A stretch of 64,000 nt of DNA from Allobosea sp. Root381 (lineage in GTDB: Bacteria > Pseudomonadota > Alphaproteobacteria > Rhizobiales > Beijerinckiaceae). The notes under the pieces were generated by a model that saw nothing but the letters and a program-made list of their open reading frames with translations, had not been told where the DNA came from and made no database searches. The position numbers and the translations under genes are program-made. How positions within the stretch are numbered: position 1 is the stretch's first letter; each line of letters opens with the position of its first letter. Below, one piece after another: positions 48,792 to 57,442 of the stretch. Location: assembly GCF_001429395.1 (NCBI RefSeq), contig NZ_LMJT01000045.1, forward strand, positions 92,225 through 156,224, written 5' to 3'.

Positions 48792-49666
48792 TCGAACACC
48801 TGTGCGTAGCGACGTTCGACGAGGCGGTTCGAGCCGACGATGATCAGCACCAGTGCGACCAGCAGCAGCGTCGCGACGGCGGCGCCGAGCGGCCAGTTCA
48901 GCGTGTTGAGGAACTCGTCATAGGCCAGCGTCGAGGCGACCTTGAGCCGGCGCCCGCCGATGATCGCCGGCGAGGCGAAGGCGCTCGCGGCGAGCGCGAA
49001 GACGATGATCGAGCCCGAGAGGATGCCCGGCACGACCTGCGGCAGGATCACCCGGCGCCAGATGGTGAGCGAACCGGCCCCGAGCGAGGAGGCCGCGTTC
49101 TCGATCTGCGGGTCGAGCCGCTGCAGCGAGGCCCAGACGGCGAGGATCATGAAGGGGATCAGCACATGGGTCAGCGCGATGACGACGCCGGTCTCTGTGA
49201 ACATGAATTCGAGCGGCGTCGAAATCAGGCCGAGCGCGATCAGGCCCTGGTTGACGAGGCCGGTCGAGCCCAGCAGCAGGGCCCAGCCCAGTGTGCGCGC
49301 CACCACCGAGACCAGGAGCGGGCCGATGACCACGAGCAGGAAGGCGCTGCGCCAGGCCGGCGACATCCGGTTCAGGATATAGGCCTCGGGCACGCCGATC
49401 AGGATCGTCGCCAGCGTCACCAGAACCGAGATGCGGAAGGTCCGCAGAAAGATCTCGAAGAAATAGGAATCGGTCGCGATCTCGAGCCAGTTCTTCAGCG
49501 TGAACTCCGGCACGATGCCCTTGTACTGCCCCCAGTCGTAGAAGGAGAGCAGCACGGTCATGCCGAGCGGGATGATGACGAGCCCGAGGAAGACGAGCAG
49601 CGCCGGCCCGGTCAGCGCATAAGGCGTGGCCCGCTGGGGCAAGGCGAACGGAGCGGCGAGCGTCAT
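48788..49666 (-). CDS. ABC transporter permease (PotB-type)
   Basis: A 292-residue inner-membrane protein with six helices. Its EAA loop is QIENAASSLGAGSLTIWRRVILPQVVPGILSG. The N-terminus YALTGPALLVFLGLVIIPLGMTVLLSFYDW is typical for PotB-type permeases. It pairs with the PotC-type protein. Overlaps of 4 bases on both sides tie it to the ATPase and to that partner. Confidence 0.9.
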   Translation of the reverse strand: MTLAAPFALPQRATPYALTGPALLVFLGLVIIPLGMTVLLSFYDWGQYKGIVPEFTLKNWLEIATDSYFFEIFLRTFRISVLVTLATILIGVPEAYILNRMSPAWRSAFLLVVIGPLLVSVVARTLGWALLLGSTGLVNQGLIALGLISTPLEFMFTETGVVIALTHVLIPFMILAVWASLQRLDPQIENAASSLGAGSLTIWRRVILPQVVPGILSGSIIVFALAASAFASPAIIGGRRLKVASTLAYDEFLNTLNWPLGAAVATLLLVALVLIIVGSNRLVERRYAQVFE

Positions 49667-50718
49667 GGCGCCACCCCATCCGACAGGTCTTGGGGCAGGA
49701 TCGAGACATCGCCCGCCGCGAAGGCGAGGCGCACGCTCTCTCCCTCCGCCGGCACTCCGGCCCCGTCATTGTGGCGGATGATCGTGAGCTTTCCCGCCGC
49801 GCTCTCGGCCCCGAGCAGCCAATGCGCGCCCTGGAAGACGCACGAGATGATCCGCGCCTGGAAGCCCGGCGCATCGGCCGCCGCGAAGACAAGCCGCTCC
49901 GGCCGCACCGCGATGCGTACAAGACCGCGCGGCACCGCCGGCAGGCACAGCGACAGCGCCTCGATGCCGATCACCCCCGCCCCGTCGCCGGTTGCGGTCA
50001 GGACATTGGTCTTGCCGAGGAAATGCGCGACGAAGGAGGTCGAGGGCGCGCCATAGACGCTATCCGGCGCGCCGATCTGCTCGACGCGGCCATGGTTCAT
50101 CAGCACGATGCGGTCGGAAAGCGCCATCGCCTCCTGCTGGTCATGGGTGACGAGGATGGTGGTGGTGCCGACCGAGCGCTGAATCTGGCGCAGTTCCCCC
50201 TGCATCTCCTCGCGCAGCTTGGCATCGAGATTGGAGAGCGGCTCGTCGAGCAGCAGCAGGGCCGGCTTGATGACCAGCGCCCGCGCCAAGGCGACGCGCT
50301 GCTGCTGGCCGCCCGACATGCGTCGCGGATAGCGATCCGAAAACCCCTTCAGCCCGACCAGCGCCATCGCATCGAGCGTTCGCTTCTCGCGCTCGGCCTT
50401 GTCGATGCGGCGCATCTCGAGACCGAAGGCGATGTTCTCGGCGACCGTCATGTGCGGAAACAGCGCATAGCTCTGGAAGACGATGCCCAGCCCGCGCTTG
50501 CTCGGCGGGACATGGCCGAGATCCTGCCCGTCGAGCAGGATGCGCCCGCGATCGACCGTGGCGAAGCCGGCGATCATCTGCAGCGTCGTGGTCTTGCCGC
50601 AGCCGGAGGGGCCGAGCAGCGAGACGAACTCGCCGCGCTCGACGGAAAGATCGAGCCCGTCGACGGCGGCGACGCTGCCATAGGACTTGCCGAGGCCTTC
50701 GAGAACGAGATGCGACAT
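49663..50718 (-). CDS. ABC transporter ATP-binding protein (PotA-type)
   Basis: A 351-residue ATPase. Walker A is GPSGCGKT (36-43), the signature MSGGQ (134-138) is followed by QQRVALARAL, and Walker B is ALLLLDEP (153-160) with the D-loop SNLDAKLREEM. The switch His is in ILVTHDQQEAMAL. A TOBE domain (about 270-350) follows, as in PotA and other importers of the family. It drives uptake by the two permeases coded downstream. Confidence 0.93.
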   Translation of the reverse strand: MSHLVLEGLGKSYGSVAAVDGLDLSVERGEFVSLLGPSGCGKTTTLQMIAGFATVDRGRILLDGQDLGHVPPSKRGLGIVFQSYALFPHMTVAENIAFGLEMRRIDKAEREKRTLDAMALVGLKGFSDRYPRRMSGGQQQRVALARALVIKPALLLLDEPLSNLDAKLREEMQGELRQIQRSVGTTTILVTHDQQEAMALSDRIVLMNHGRVEQIGAPDSVYGAPSTSFVAHFLGKTNVLTATGDGAGVIGIEALSLCLPAVPRGLVRIAVRPERLVFAAADAPGFQARIISCVFQGAHWLLGAESAAGKLTIIRHNDGAGVPAEGESVRLAFAAGDVSILPQDLSDGVAP

Positions 50719-50750
50719 GGGTTCCGGACGATTTCTGCTTGAGCGCGGGC

Positions 50751-50847
50751 GTCATGGTCGGGCTTGACCCGACCATCTCATGCCATGCGGGCGAGAGCCC
50801 CTGTCACGAGATTCTCGGGTCGTTGCAAAGCGACGCCCGAGAATGAC
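50751..50847. repeat. Intergenic repeat with ATGGTCGGGC and ATTCTCGGGC-type hairpins
   Basis: The element starts GTCATGGTCGGGCTTGACCC and ends CGAGAATGAC. It contains ATGGTCGGG with CCCGACCAT and ATTCTCGGGTCG with CGACGCCCGAGAAT. The first hairpin also occurs at 37120-37130. It sits inside the operon between the binding-protein and ATPase genes, where such a structure might lower expression of the genes after it relative to the binding protein. Confidence 0.7.
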
Positions 50848-50863
50848 GGCTTACGGCTGACGG

Positions 50864-51898
50864 CTACCGCTCGACCTCGCGGTTCCAGCGCCGGGTCCAC
50901 TCCTCGCGCTTGGCGTTGGCGACGTCCCAGTCGACCGCCTTGAGCTTCTTCACGTCCTCGCCATAGGGCAGGCCCTTCTGCTCGTCCGGCGTCAGTGTCA
51001 CGGTCGTGTTGGCGGGGCCGAAGCCGGCGCCGGTCGCCATCACCTTCTGGATCGCAGGGGAGAGCATGAACTGGATGAAGGCGTTGGCTTCGGCCGCGTT
51101 CTTCGAGCCCTCGATCGGGCAGGCCGCGACACCGAGCGCATAGCCGCCCTCCTTCGGGTAGACGAATTCGACCGGGAAGCCGGTGTCGGCGAAAGCCTTG
51201 ACGCGGCCCGAACCCCAGACACCGAGCACGGCCTGGCCGTTCTGGAACAGCTCCGTCATCTTCGCCGGTGACGGCTCATAGGCGACGATGTTGGGGTTGA
51301 TCTCGTCCTTGAAGGCCTTGAAGCCGGGCTCGATATTGCCTTCGCCGCCCCCGCCCATCTGCGCGAAGGCGATCAGCGCATGCAGGCCGTAGGTGTTGTT
51401 GATCGGCGGCACGACGACCTTCTTGCCGTAGGTCTTGGCCTTCAGGTCGTTCCAGGAGGTCGGGGCCGGCCACTTGTTCTCGTCGAAGACCTTCTTGTTG
51501 TAGAACAGCCCGGTGCCGACGAGGCCGAGCCCCACCCCCCTGTTCGACTTGAACTTCATCACCGGCGCCACGTCCCTGTAGACGGGTGCGTCGGTCAGCG
51601 TGCCGCAGAAGCCGAGCGCCACGGCCTGATAGGCCGGGCCGTCATCGACGATGGCGACGTCGATCTGCTGGTTGCCCTTCTGCGCCTGCAGCTTGGCAAG
51701 CGTGTCGGTCGAATTGCCGGCGACGTACTCGATCTTGACGTTGGCCTGCTTCTCGAAGGCCGGGATGACCTCCTTGCGCATGGTCTGCTCGTAGGAGCCG
51801 CCATAGCCGGCGACGAACATCGTCTTTTGCTGGGCGAGAGCTGCTGGAGCAGCAAGCGCGGTGCCGGCGGCCAGAGCGAATGTGATGGCAAGTTTCAC
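50864..51898 (-). CDS. ABC transporter substrate-binding protein (PotD-type)
   Basis: A 344-residue periplasmic protein. A signal peptide (LAITFALAAGTALAAPAALA) is followed by KTMFVAGYGGSYEQTMRKEVIPAFEKQANVKIEYVAGNSTDTLAKLQAQKGNQQIDVAIVDDGPAYQA, the type II binding fold of the spermidine/putrescine and opine-related group. GVWGSGRVKAFADTGFPVEFVYPKEGG is also typical. As first gene of the nine-gene operon it should have the highest expression. The ligand is unknown; an amine or N-substituted amino acid is likely from the neighbours. Confidence 0.9.
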   Translation of the reverse strand: MKLAITFALAAGTALAAPAALAQQKTMFVAGYGGSYEQTMRKEVIPAFEKQANVKIEYVAGNSTDTLAKLQAQKGNQQIDVAIVDDGPAYQAVALGFCGTLTDAPVYRDVAPVMKFKSNRGVGLGLVGTGLFYNKKVFDENKWPAPTSWNDLKAKTYGKKVVVPPINNTYGLHALIAFAQMGGGGEGNIEPGFKAFKDEINPNIVAYEPSPAKMTELFQNGQAVLGVWGSGRVKAFADTGFPVEFVYPKEGGYALGVAACPIEGSKNAAEANAFIQFMLSPAIQKVMATGAGFGPANTTVTLTPDEQKGLPYGEDVKKLKAVDWDVANAKREEWTRRWNREVER

Positions 51899-51981
51899 GG
51901 TATCCCCTCCTCGTTTTCGAGTGATGGGTGAAGGTTCCGTGACAGTCTGGAGTTGGTCAAATCGAAAGATTCACCCAGTCC

Positions 51982-51996
51982 ATACCGAAATGTTAT
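51982..51996. promoter_or_regulatory. Probable LysR-type operator (ATAC-N7-TTAT)
   Basis: In the 123-base gap between the divergent binding-protein and LysR genes lies ATAC-CGAAATG-TTAT, a T-N11-A type site. It differs by one base from ATAA-N7-TTAT, the half palindrome described for OccR. It lies 26 bases before the LysR start, which suggests autoregulation. GGGTGAA (51926-51932) and TTCACCC (51970-51976) form a second inverted repeat in the same gap. Confidence 0.5.
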
Positions 51997-52021
51997 GAGT
52001 TGCGGCGGGGAGAATGCGACC

Positions 52022-52918
52022 ATGCTAAATCCGCGCCAGATCGAGGCTTTCCGGACCGTCGTCGTCACCGGCGGGGTCACCGCGGCGGCGAAGGCGCTGA
52101 ACGTCACGCAGCCGGCTGTGACGCGGCTGATCCACGACCTGCAATATGCGCTGGGCCTCACCCTGTTCGTGAAGCGCGGCTCGCGGCTCGTCCCGACCAA
52201 CGTGGCGCTGTCGCTCTATCGCGAGGTCGAGCGGCAGTTCGTCGGCCTGGAGCGCATCGAGAACGCCGCGCGCAACCTGCGCGAGGGGCGCGCCGGCTCG
52301 CTTCGCGTCGCGGCGCTGCCGGCCTTCGGCGTCGGCTTCCTGCCGCGTCTGGTCGGCCATTATCTCAAGCAGCGGCCCGACCTCGAGATCGCGCTCTACA
52401 GCAGCATCTCGTCGCAGGTGGTCGATTGGGTCGCTTCGGGCTTCTGCGAGGTCGGCTTCGCGCAGATGCCGCTCGACTTTCCCGGCATCGACATCGAGAT
52501 GCTGCCGTCGGTGGAGCAGGTCGCGGTGGTGCCGGCGGACCACCGCCTCGCGGCCAAGGCCGAGTTGGTCCCGGAGGATTTCGCCGGCGAGCCCTTCGTC
52601 TCGCTCGAGCAGTCGACGCAGCTGCGCTACCGGGTCGATGCGCTGTTCTCGGCCCATGGCGTGGCGCGCTCGACGCGGGTCGAAACGCCCCTGTCGATGA
52701 TCGCCTGCGGGCTGGTCGCCTCGGGGGTGGGGGTCTCGGTGGTCGATCCGTTCACGGCTGCGGAATATCGCGGCAAGGGTATCGAGATCCGGCCGATGCG
52801 GCCGGCGGTGGTGTTCGACATCGCCGTGGTCTGGGGCGCGGGGCGCTTCCGCTCAGCCGTGGCGCGCGACTTCGCCGCGACGGTGCGCAGCGCGATCGAA
52901 GCGCACCGCCACGGCTAG
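52022..52918 (+). CDS. LysR family regulator, OccR/NocR-like
   Basis: A 298-residue regulator. LNPRQIEAFRTVVVTGGVTAAAKALNVTQPAVTRLIHDLQYALGLTLFVKRGSRLVPT is the winged helix; its wording is closest to NocR and OccR, which control nopaline and octopine use. A ligand domain with FLPRLVGHYLKQRPDLEIALYSSISSQVVDWVASGFCEVGFAQMP follows. ATG 52022 has GGGGAGA about 9 bases upstream. It is divergent from the uptake/oxidation operon and very likely controls it. Confidence 0.88.
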   Translation: MLNPRQIEAFRTVVVTGGVTAAAKALNVTQPAVTRLIHDLQYALGLTLFVKRGSRLVPTNVALSLYREVERQFVGLERIENAARNLREGRAGSLRVAALPAFGVGFLPRLVGHYLKQRPDLEIALYSSISSQVVDWVASGFCEVGFAQMPLDFPGIDIEMLPSVEQVAVVPADHRLAAKAELVPEDFAGEPFVSLEQSTQLRYRVDALFSAHGVARSTRVETPLSMIACGLVASGVGVSVVDPFTAAEYRGKGIEIRPMRPAVVFDIAVVWGAGRFRSAVARDFAATVRSAIEAHRHG

Positions 52919-52976
52919 ACCATCGGGCCGCCCGAAACCGTAAGCCGCTTTTCGGTCCGATGCTCTGAACCGCGCC

Positions 52977-55900
52977 TCAATGCGCCTCGGCGGGCGCCGT
53001 GGCCTTGCCCCTGCGCAGGCGCCGGACCGTTCCGGCGACGGCGACATAGAGCAGCGGCACGAAGAACACGCCGAGCACGGTCGCGGCGATCATGCCGCCC
53101 ATCACGCCGATGCCGATGGCGTTCTGGCTGCCGGAGCCGGCGCCGCTCGCGATCGCCAGCGGCAGCACGCCAAGTATGAAGGCAAAGGACGTCATCAGGA
53201 TCGGGCGCAGGCGCTGGCGCGCCGCCTCCAGCGTCGCCTCGACCAGACCCTTGCCCTTGGCCTCCTGCTCGATCGCGAACTCGACGATCAGGATGGCGTT
53301 CTTGGCAGCCAAGCCGATCGTCGTGAGCAGCCCAACCTTGAAGTAGACGTCGTTGGACTGGCCGAACAGCGTCGCCGCCAGCAGCGCGCCGAGGATGCCG
53401 ATCGGCACCGAGAGCATGACCGCGAAGGGGATCGACCAGCTCTCGTAGAGCGCCGCCAGGCAGAGGAACACGACCAGCATCGAGAGGATGTAGAGCGCCG
53501 TCGCCTGACTGCCCGAGAGCCGTTCCTGATAGGATAGCCCGGTCCATTCATGGGCGAAGCCGCTCGGCAGCTGCGCCATCAACCGGTCGACCTCCTCCAT
53601 CGCCGAGCCCGAGCTGACGCCCGGCGCCGCGGCGCCCTGAAGCTGGATGGCAGACGAGCCGTTGTAGCGTTCGAGGCGCGGCGAGCCATAGCGCCACGTC
53701 CCGGAGGAGAAGGCGGAGAACGGCACCATCTCGCCGGACTGATTGCGGACATACCAGCGCCCGATATCCTCCGGCTGCATGCGGAAGGGCGCATCCGCCT
53801 GCACGTAGACGGATTTCACCCGGCCGCGGTCGATGAAGTCGTTGACATAGGCCGAGCCCCAGGCGGTCGAGAGCGTGTCGTTGATCGCCCCCAGCGAAAG
53901 TGTCAGGGCGCTCGCCTTCTCCTGGTCGATCTCGACGGCATATTGCGGCGTGTCCTCCTGCCCGTTGGGCCGGGTGCCGGACAGCTGCTTGCTCTGCCCC
54001 GCAAGGCCGAGGAACTGATTGCGCACCTCCATCAGCCGGGCATGGCCGGCGCCGGCGATGTCCTGCAGGTAGACGTCGAAGCCGGCCGTGTTGCCGAAGC
54101 CCTGGATCGCGGGCGGGGCCAGCGCGAAGACGGTGCCGTCCTTGATCGAGCGGAAGGCCCCCATGGCACGGCCCGCGATGGCCTGCGCCGTCGCCTGCTT
54201 GCCGGAGCGTTCGGCGAAGGGCTTGAGGCGCACGAAGGCGAGGCCGACATTCTGGCCCTGCCCGCCGAAGCCGAAGCCGGCGACGGTCAGGACGCCCTCG
54301 ACGAGGTCCTTCTCCTTTTCGAGATAGTGCTTCTGCACCTCGTCGAGCACCCGCAGCGTGCGGTCCTGCGTGGCGCCGACGGGCAGCTGGACGCTGGTCA
54401 GCAGGATGCCCTGATCCTCCTCCGGCAGGAAGGAGCTGGGCAGCCGGGCGAAGAGATAGGCCATGCCGCCGGTGATCAGCAGGAACACCAGCAGGAAGCG
54501 CGCCGGCCTTGCGATCATGCCGGCGATACCGGACCGATAGCCGTTCGTCGTGCGCTCGAAATTGCGGTTGAACCAGCCGAAGAAGCCCTTGCGCGGGCCG
54601 TGATCGTCGATCGGCTTCAGCAGCGTGGCGCAGAGCGCCGGCGTCAGCACCAGCGCGACCACGACGGAGAGCGCCATCGCGGTCACGATGGTGATCGAGA
54701 ACTGCCGGTAGATGACGCCGACCGAACCGCCGAAGAAGGCCATCGGCACGAAAACCGCCGAGAGCACGGTCGCGATGCCGATCAGCGCGCCGGTGATCTC
54801 GCCCATCGACTTGATGGTCGCTTCCTTGGGCGAGAGCTTCTCTTCGCGCATCACGCGCTCGACGTTTTCGACCACGACGATGGCATCGTCGACGAGCAGG
54901 CCGATGGCGAGCACCATGGCGAACATGGTGAGCGTGTTGATGGAATAGCCGGCCAGCGCCAGCACGCCGAAGGTGCCGAGCAGCACGACAGGCACGGCCA
55001 GCATCGGGATGAAGGTCGCGCGCAGGTTCTGCAGGAAGACGTACATCACCACGAAGACGAGCAGGATCGCCTCGAACAGCGTGTGCACCACCTTCTCGAT
55101 CGAGAGGGTGACGAAGGGCGTGGTGTCATACGGGTAGGTGACCTCGACGCCTTCCGGCAGGGTCGGCTTCAGGCGGTCGATGGTCGCCTGCACGGCCTTG
55201 GCGGTGTCGATCGCGTTGGCGCCGGTGGCGAGGCTGATGGCGAGGCCGGTGGTCGGCTGGCCGTTATAGCGCGAGACCGTGTCGTAGCTCCTGGCGCCGA
55301 GCTCGACGCGCGCGACGTCGTTCAGCCTGACGATCGAGCCCGAGGGGCCGCTCTTCAGGATGATGTTCTCGAATTGCGCGACCGTCTGTAGCCGCGACAG
55401 GGCGGTGACCGTGGCGTTGAGCTGCTGGCCCTTGATCTGCGGCAGGCCGCCGAGCTGGCCGGCCGAGACCTGCGTGTTCTGCGCCTGGATCGCGGCGGAG
55501 ACGTCGCTCGGCATCAGCGCGTATTTCTCAAGCTTCGTCGGGTCGAGCCAGATGCGCATGGCGTAGCCGGCGCCGAAGAGCTGGGTCGAGCCGACACCCT
55601 CCACGCGCTTCAGCGTATCGTTCAGGGTGGAATCGACATAGTCGGCGAGATCGGTCGTGTTCATCCGACCGTCCTTCGAGACGAAGGCAGCGACCATCAG
55701 GAAGCCGGTCGAAGCCTTCGCGACCGAGATGCCGGTGCTCTGCACCACCTGCGGCAGCTGCCTTGTGACGAGCTGCAGCTTGTTCTGCACCTGCATCTGC
55801 GCGACGTCGGGGTCGGCCTGGCTGTTGAAGGTCAGCGTGATCGAGGCGTTGCCGGTCGCGGTCGAGGTCGCCGTCATGTATTGCAGGTTGTCGAGGCCGG

Positions 55901-56111
55901 TCATGCCCTGCTCGATGACCTTGGTCACCGAATTCTCGACGGTCTGGGCGTCGGCGCCCGGGTAATTGGCGCTGATCTGCACAGTGGTCGGCGCGATCTG
56001 CGGATATTGCGAGATCGGCAGCGTGCGCAGCGCGAGCAGGCCCGCCAGCATGATGGCGATGGCGACGACCCAGGCGAAGATCGGACGTTCGATGAAGAAA
56101 CGCGACAGCAT
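52977..56111 (-). CDS. HAE1-type RND multidrug efflux permease (AcrB/MexB-like)
   Basis: A 1044-residue pump with the standard start MLSRFFIERPIFAWVVAIAIM and LPISQYPQIAPTTVQISANYPGADAQTVENSV. Asp408-Asp409 in GLLVDDAIVVVENVERVM form the TM4 proton relay. The full two-fold set of 12 helices and two periplasmic loops is present. It should export lipophilic drugs, detergents or plant compounds with the adaptor coded 4 bases upstream. No outer-membrane channel gene follows, so a shared TolC-like protein is needed. Confidence 0.95.
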   Translation of the reverse strand: MLSRFFIERPIFAWVVAIAIMLAGLLALRTLPISQYPQIAPTTVQISANYPGADAQTVENSVTKVIEQGMTGLDNLQYMTATSTATGNASITLTFNSQADPDVAQMQVQNKLQLVTRQLPQVVQSTGISVAKASTGFLMVAAFVSKDGRMNTTDLADYVDSTLNDTLKRVEGVGSTQLFGAGYAMRIWLDPTKLEKYALMPSDVSAAIQAQNTQVSAGQLGGLPQIKGQQLNATVTALSRLQTVAQFENIILKSGPSGSIVRLNDVARVELGARSYDTVSRYNGQPTTGLAISLATGANAIDTAKAVQATIDRLKPTLPEGVEVTYPYDTTPFVTLSIEKVVHTLFEAILLVFVVMYVFLQNLRATFIPMLAVPVVLLGTFGVLALAGYSINTLTMFAMVLAIGLLVDDAIVVVENVERVMREEKLSPKEATIKSMGEITGALIGIATVLSAVFVPMAFFGGSVGVIYRQFSITIVTAMALSVVVALVLTPALCATLLKPIDDHGPRKGFFGWFNRNFERTTNGYRSGIAGMIARPARFLLVFLLITGGMAYLFARLPSSFLPEEDQGILLTSVQLPVGATQDRTLRVLDEVQKHYLEKEKDLVEGVLTVAGFGFGGQGQNVGLAFVRLKPFAERSGKQATAQAIAGRAMGAFRSIKDGTVFALAPPAIQGFGNTAGFDVYLQDIAGAGHARLMEVRNQFLGLAGQSKQLSGTRPNGQEDTPQYAVEIDQEKASALTLSLGAINDTLSTAWGSAYVNDFIDRGRVKSVYVQADAPFRMQPEDIGRWYVRNQSGEMVPFSAFSSGTWRYGSPRLERYNGSSAIQLQGAAAPGVSSGSAMEEVDRLMAQLPSGFAHEWTGLSYQERLSGSQATALYILSMLVVFLCLAALYESWSIPFAVMLSVPIGILGALLAATLFGQSNDVYFKVGLLTTIGLAAKNAILIVEFAIEQEAKGKGLVEATLEAARQRLRPILMTSFAFILGVLPLAIASGAGSGSQNAIGIGVMGGMIAATVLGVFFVPLLYVAVAGTVRRLRRGKATAPAEAH

Positions 56112-56115
56112 GGCG

Positions 56116-57354
56116 TCAGTTCTTCACGGCCGGAGCTGCGGCAGAATCCGCCGATGCGCCCAGAGCGGCCTGTCGGTTGGCCGACCGGATCTCGCCGGTG
56201 GCCTCGTCGATCGTCACTTCGGTACCGGTCACGGTCTGGCCGGAGCGCACGAGCTGCCCGCCCTCGACGATGATGCGGTCGCCGTCCTTGACGTTCTGGT
56301 TGATCAGCCAGTTGTTACCGACGCTGCGCTCGGTCACGAGCACGCGCTCCTCGACCTTTCCGTCCGGGCCGACGAATTTTGCCGTCGCCTCGCCCTTCGG
56401 ATTGCGGGCGACCGCGCGCTGCGGCAGCAGGAAGCTGTTCTGCGCGATGCCCTCCTCGACCACGGCGCGGACGAACATGCCTGGCAGCAGCAGCCGGTCC
56501 GGATTTGGGAACTCGGCCCTGACCGTGAAGGTGCCGGTGGTGACGTCGATGCTGGACTCGGCGAATTCGATCCTGCCGGGCGGCTCGTACGCCACGCCCG
56601 TGTCGAGCTTGAGCTTGACCGCGACATTGTTGCCCGAGAGCTTCAGACGCCCTTCGGCGACGGCCTGGCGAAATTTCAGGAGGTTTGTGCTCGACTGGAT
56701 GATGTCGACATTGATCGGCTCGAGCTGGCGGATGGTGGTCAGCGCCGTCGCCTGGTTCGCCGTCACGAGGGCGCCAGGCGTCAGCGTCGAGCGGTCGACG
56801 CGGCCGCCGATCGGCGCCGTCACCTTGGTGAAGTCGAGATTGATCCTCGCTGTCTCGACGGCCGCCTTCGCGGCGGCAACGTCGGCGAGAGCCTGCGCCA
56901 GCGTGGCCCTGGCATCGTCGGTATCCTGCTGGCTCGTGGCATTCCGCTGCAGCAGCTCGCGGTAGCGGTCGGCCCGTAGCCTGGCGTTGACCGCGGCGGC
57001 TTCCGCCTTCTGCTGGGATGCCACGGCGCTGTCGAAAGCGGCCTGATAGGGTGCAGGCTCGATCTCGTAGAGCACGGCCCCGGCCTTGACCTCGCTGCCT
57101 TCCTGAAAAAGGCGCGACTTGATGATGCCGCCGACCTGCGGACGCACCTCGGCGATGAGGCTGGCCGCGACCCGGCCCGGCAGCTCCGCCGTGACGGCGA
57201 CCGATTGCGGATGCAGCACCATGACGCTGACCTGCGCCTGGGGCTGCGGCGGCGCGGCGGCCTGCTCGCTGTTGCAGCCGGCAAGCGCGAGGCCGATGAG
57301 GGCACCTCCGAGGAGCAGCAGACGCTGCGGATTTTCGGCTCGCTTGATCGGCAT
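56116..57354 (-). CDS. RND efflux adaptor (AcrA/MexA-like), lipoprotein
   Basis: A 412-residue membrane fusion protein. LLLLGGALIGLALAGCNSEQ ends in a lipobox Cys. It has PGRVAASLIAEVRPQVGGIIKSRLFQEGSEVKAGAVLYEIEPAPYQAAFDSA (lipoyl part), a coiled-coil hairpin with RYRELLQRNATSQQDTDDA, FTKVTAPIGGRVDRS, and the C-terminal barrel. ATG 57354 is chosen since GAGG lies 6 bases upstream; ATG 57366 is also possible but would overlap the operator. It is the first gene of the pump operon. Confidence 0.92.
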   Translation of the reverse strand: MPIKRAENPQRLLLLGGALIGLALAGCNSEQAAAPPQPQAQVSVMVLHPQSVAVTAELPGRVAASLIAEVRPQVGGIIKSRLFQEGSEVKAGAVLYEIEPAPYQAAFDSAVASQQKAEAAAVNARLRADRYRELLQRNATSQQDTDDARATLAQALADVAAAKAAVETARINLDFTKVTAPIGGRVDRSTLTPGALVTANQATALTTIRQLEPINVDIIQSSTNLLKFRQAVAEGRLKLSGNNVAVKLKLDTGVAYEPPGRIEFAESSIDVTTGTFTVRAEFPNPDRLLLPGMFVRAVVEEGIAQNSFLLPQRAVARNPKGEATAKFVGPDGKVEERVLVTERSVGNNWLINQNVKDGDRIIVEGGQLVRSGQTVTGTEVTIDEATGEIRSANRQAALGASADSAAAPAVKN

Positions 57355-57365
57355 CGGAGGCCTCA

Positions 57366-57389
57366 TTAGGAAACTGATGAGTTTCTTAA
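57366..57389. promoter_or_regulatory. TetR/AcrR-type operator palindrome
   Basis: A 24-base palindrome: TTA-G-GAAACT, centre GATG, AGTTTC-T-TAA. The arms match in every pair except one on each side and the four central bases. It lies between the divergent adaptor gene (start 57354) and TetR gene (start 57443), only 11 bases before the adaptor ATG, where a bound repressor would block the pump promoter or initial transcription. Confidence 0.75.
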
Positions 57390-57442
57390 CTCTTGATTTC
57401 CGCAACTGTCAAACGGCATGATGTGTTCTGGAGAAATGCCAG

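Noticed and set aside
53550..55391. Plus-strand open frame of 613 codons opposite the AcrB-like gene
   Set aside because: It is antisense to a pump gene with the full set of motifs; composition alone explains it.
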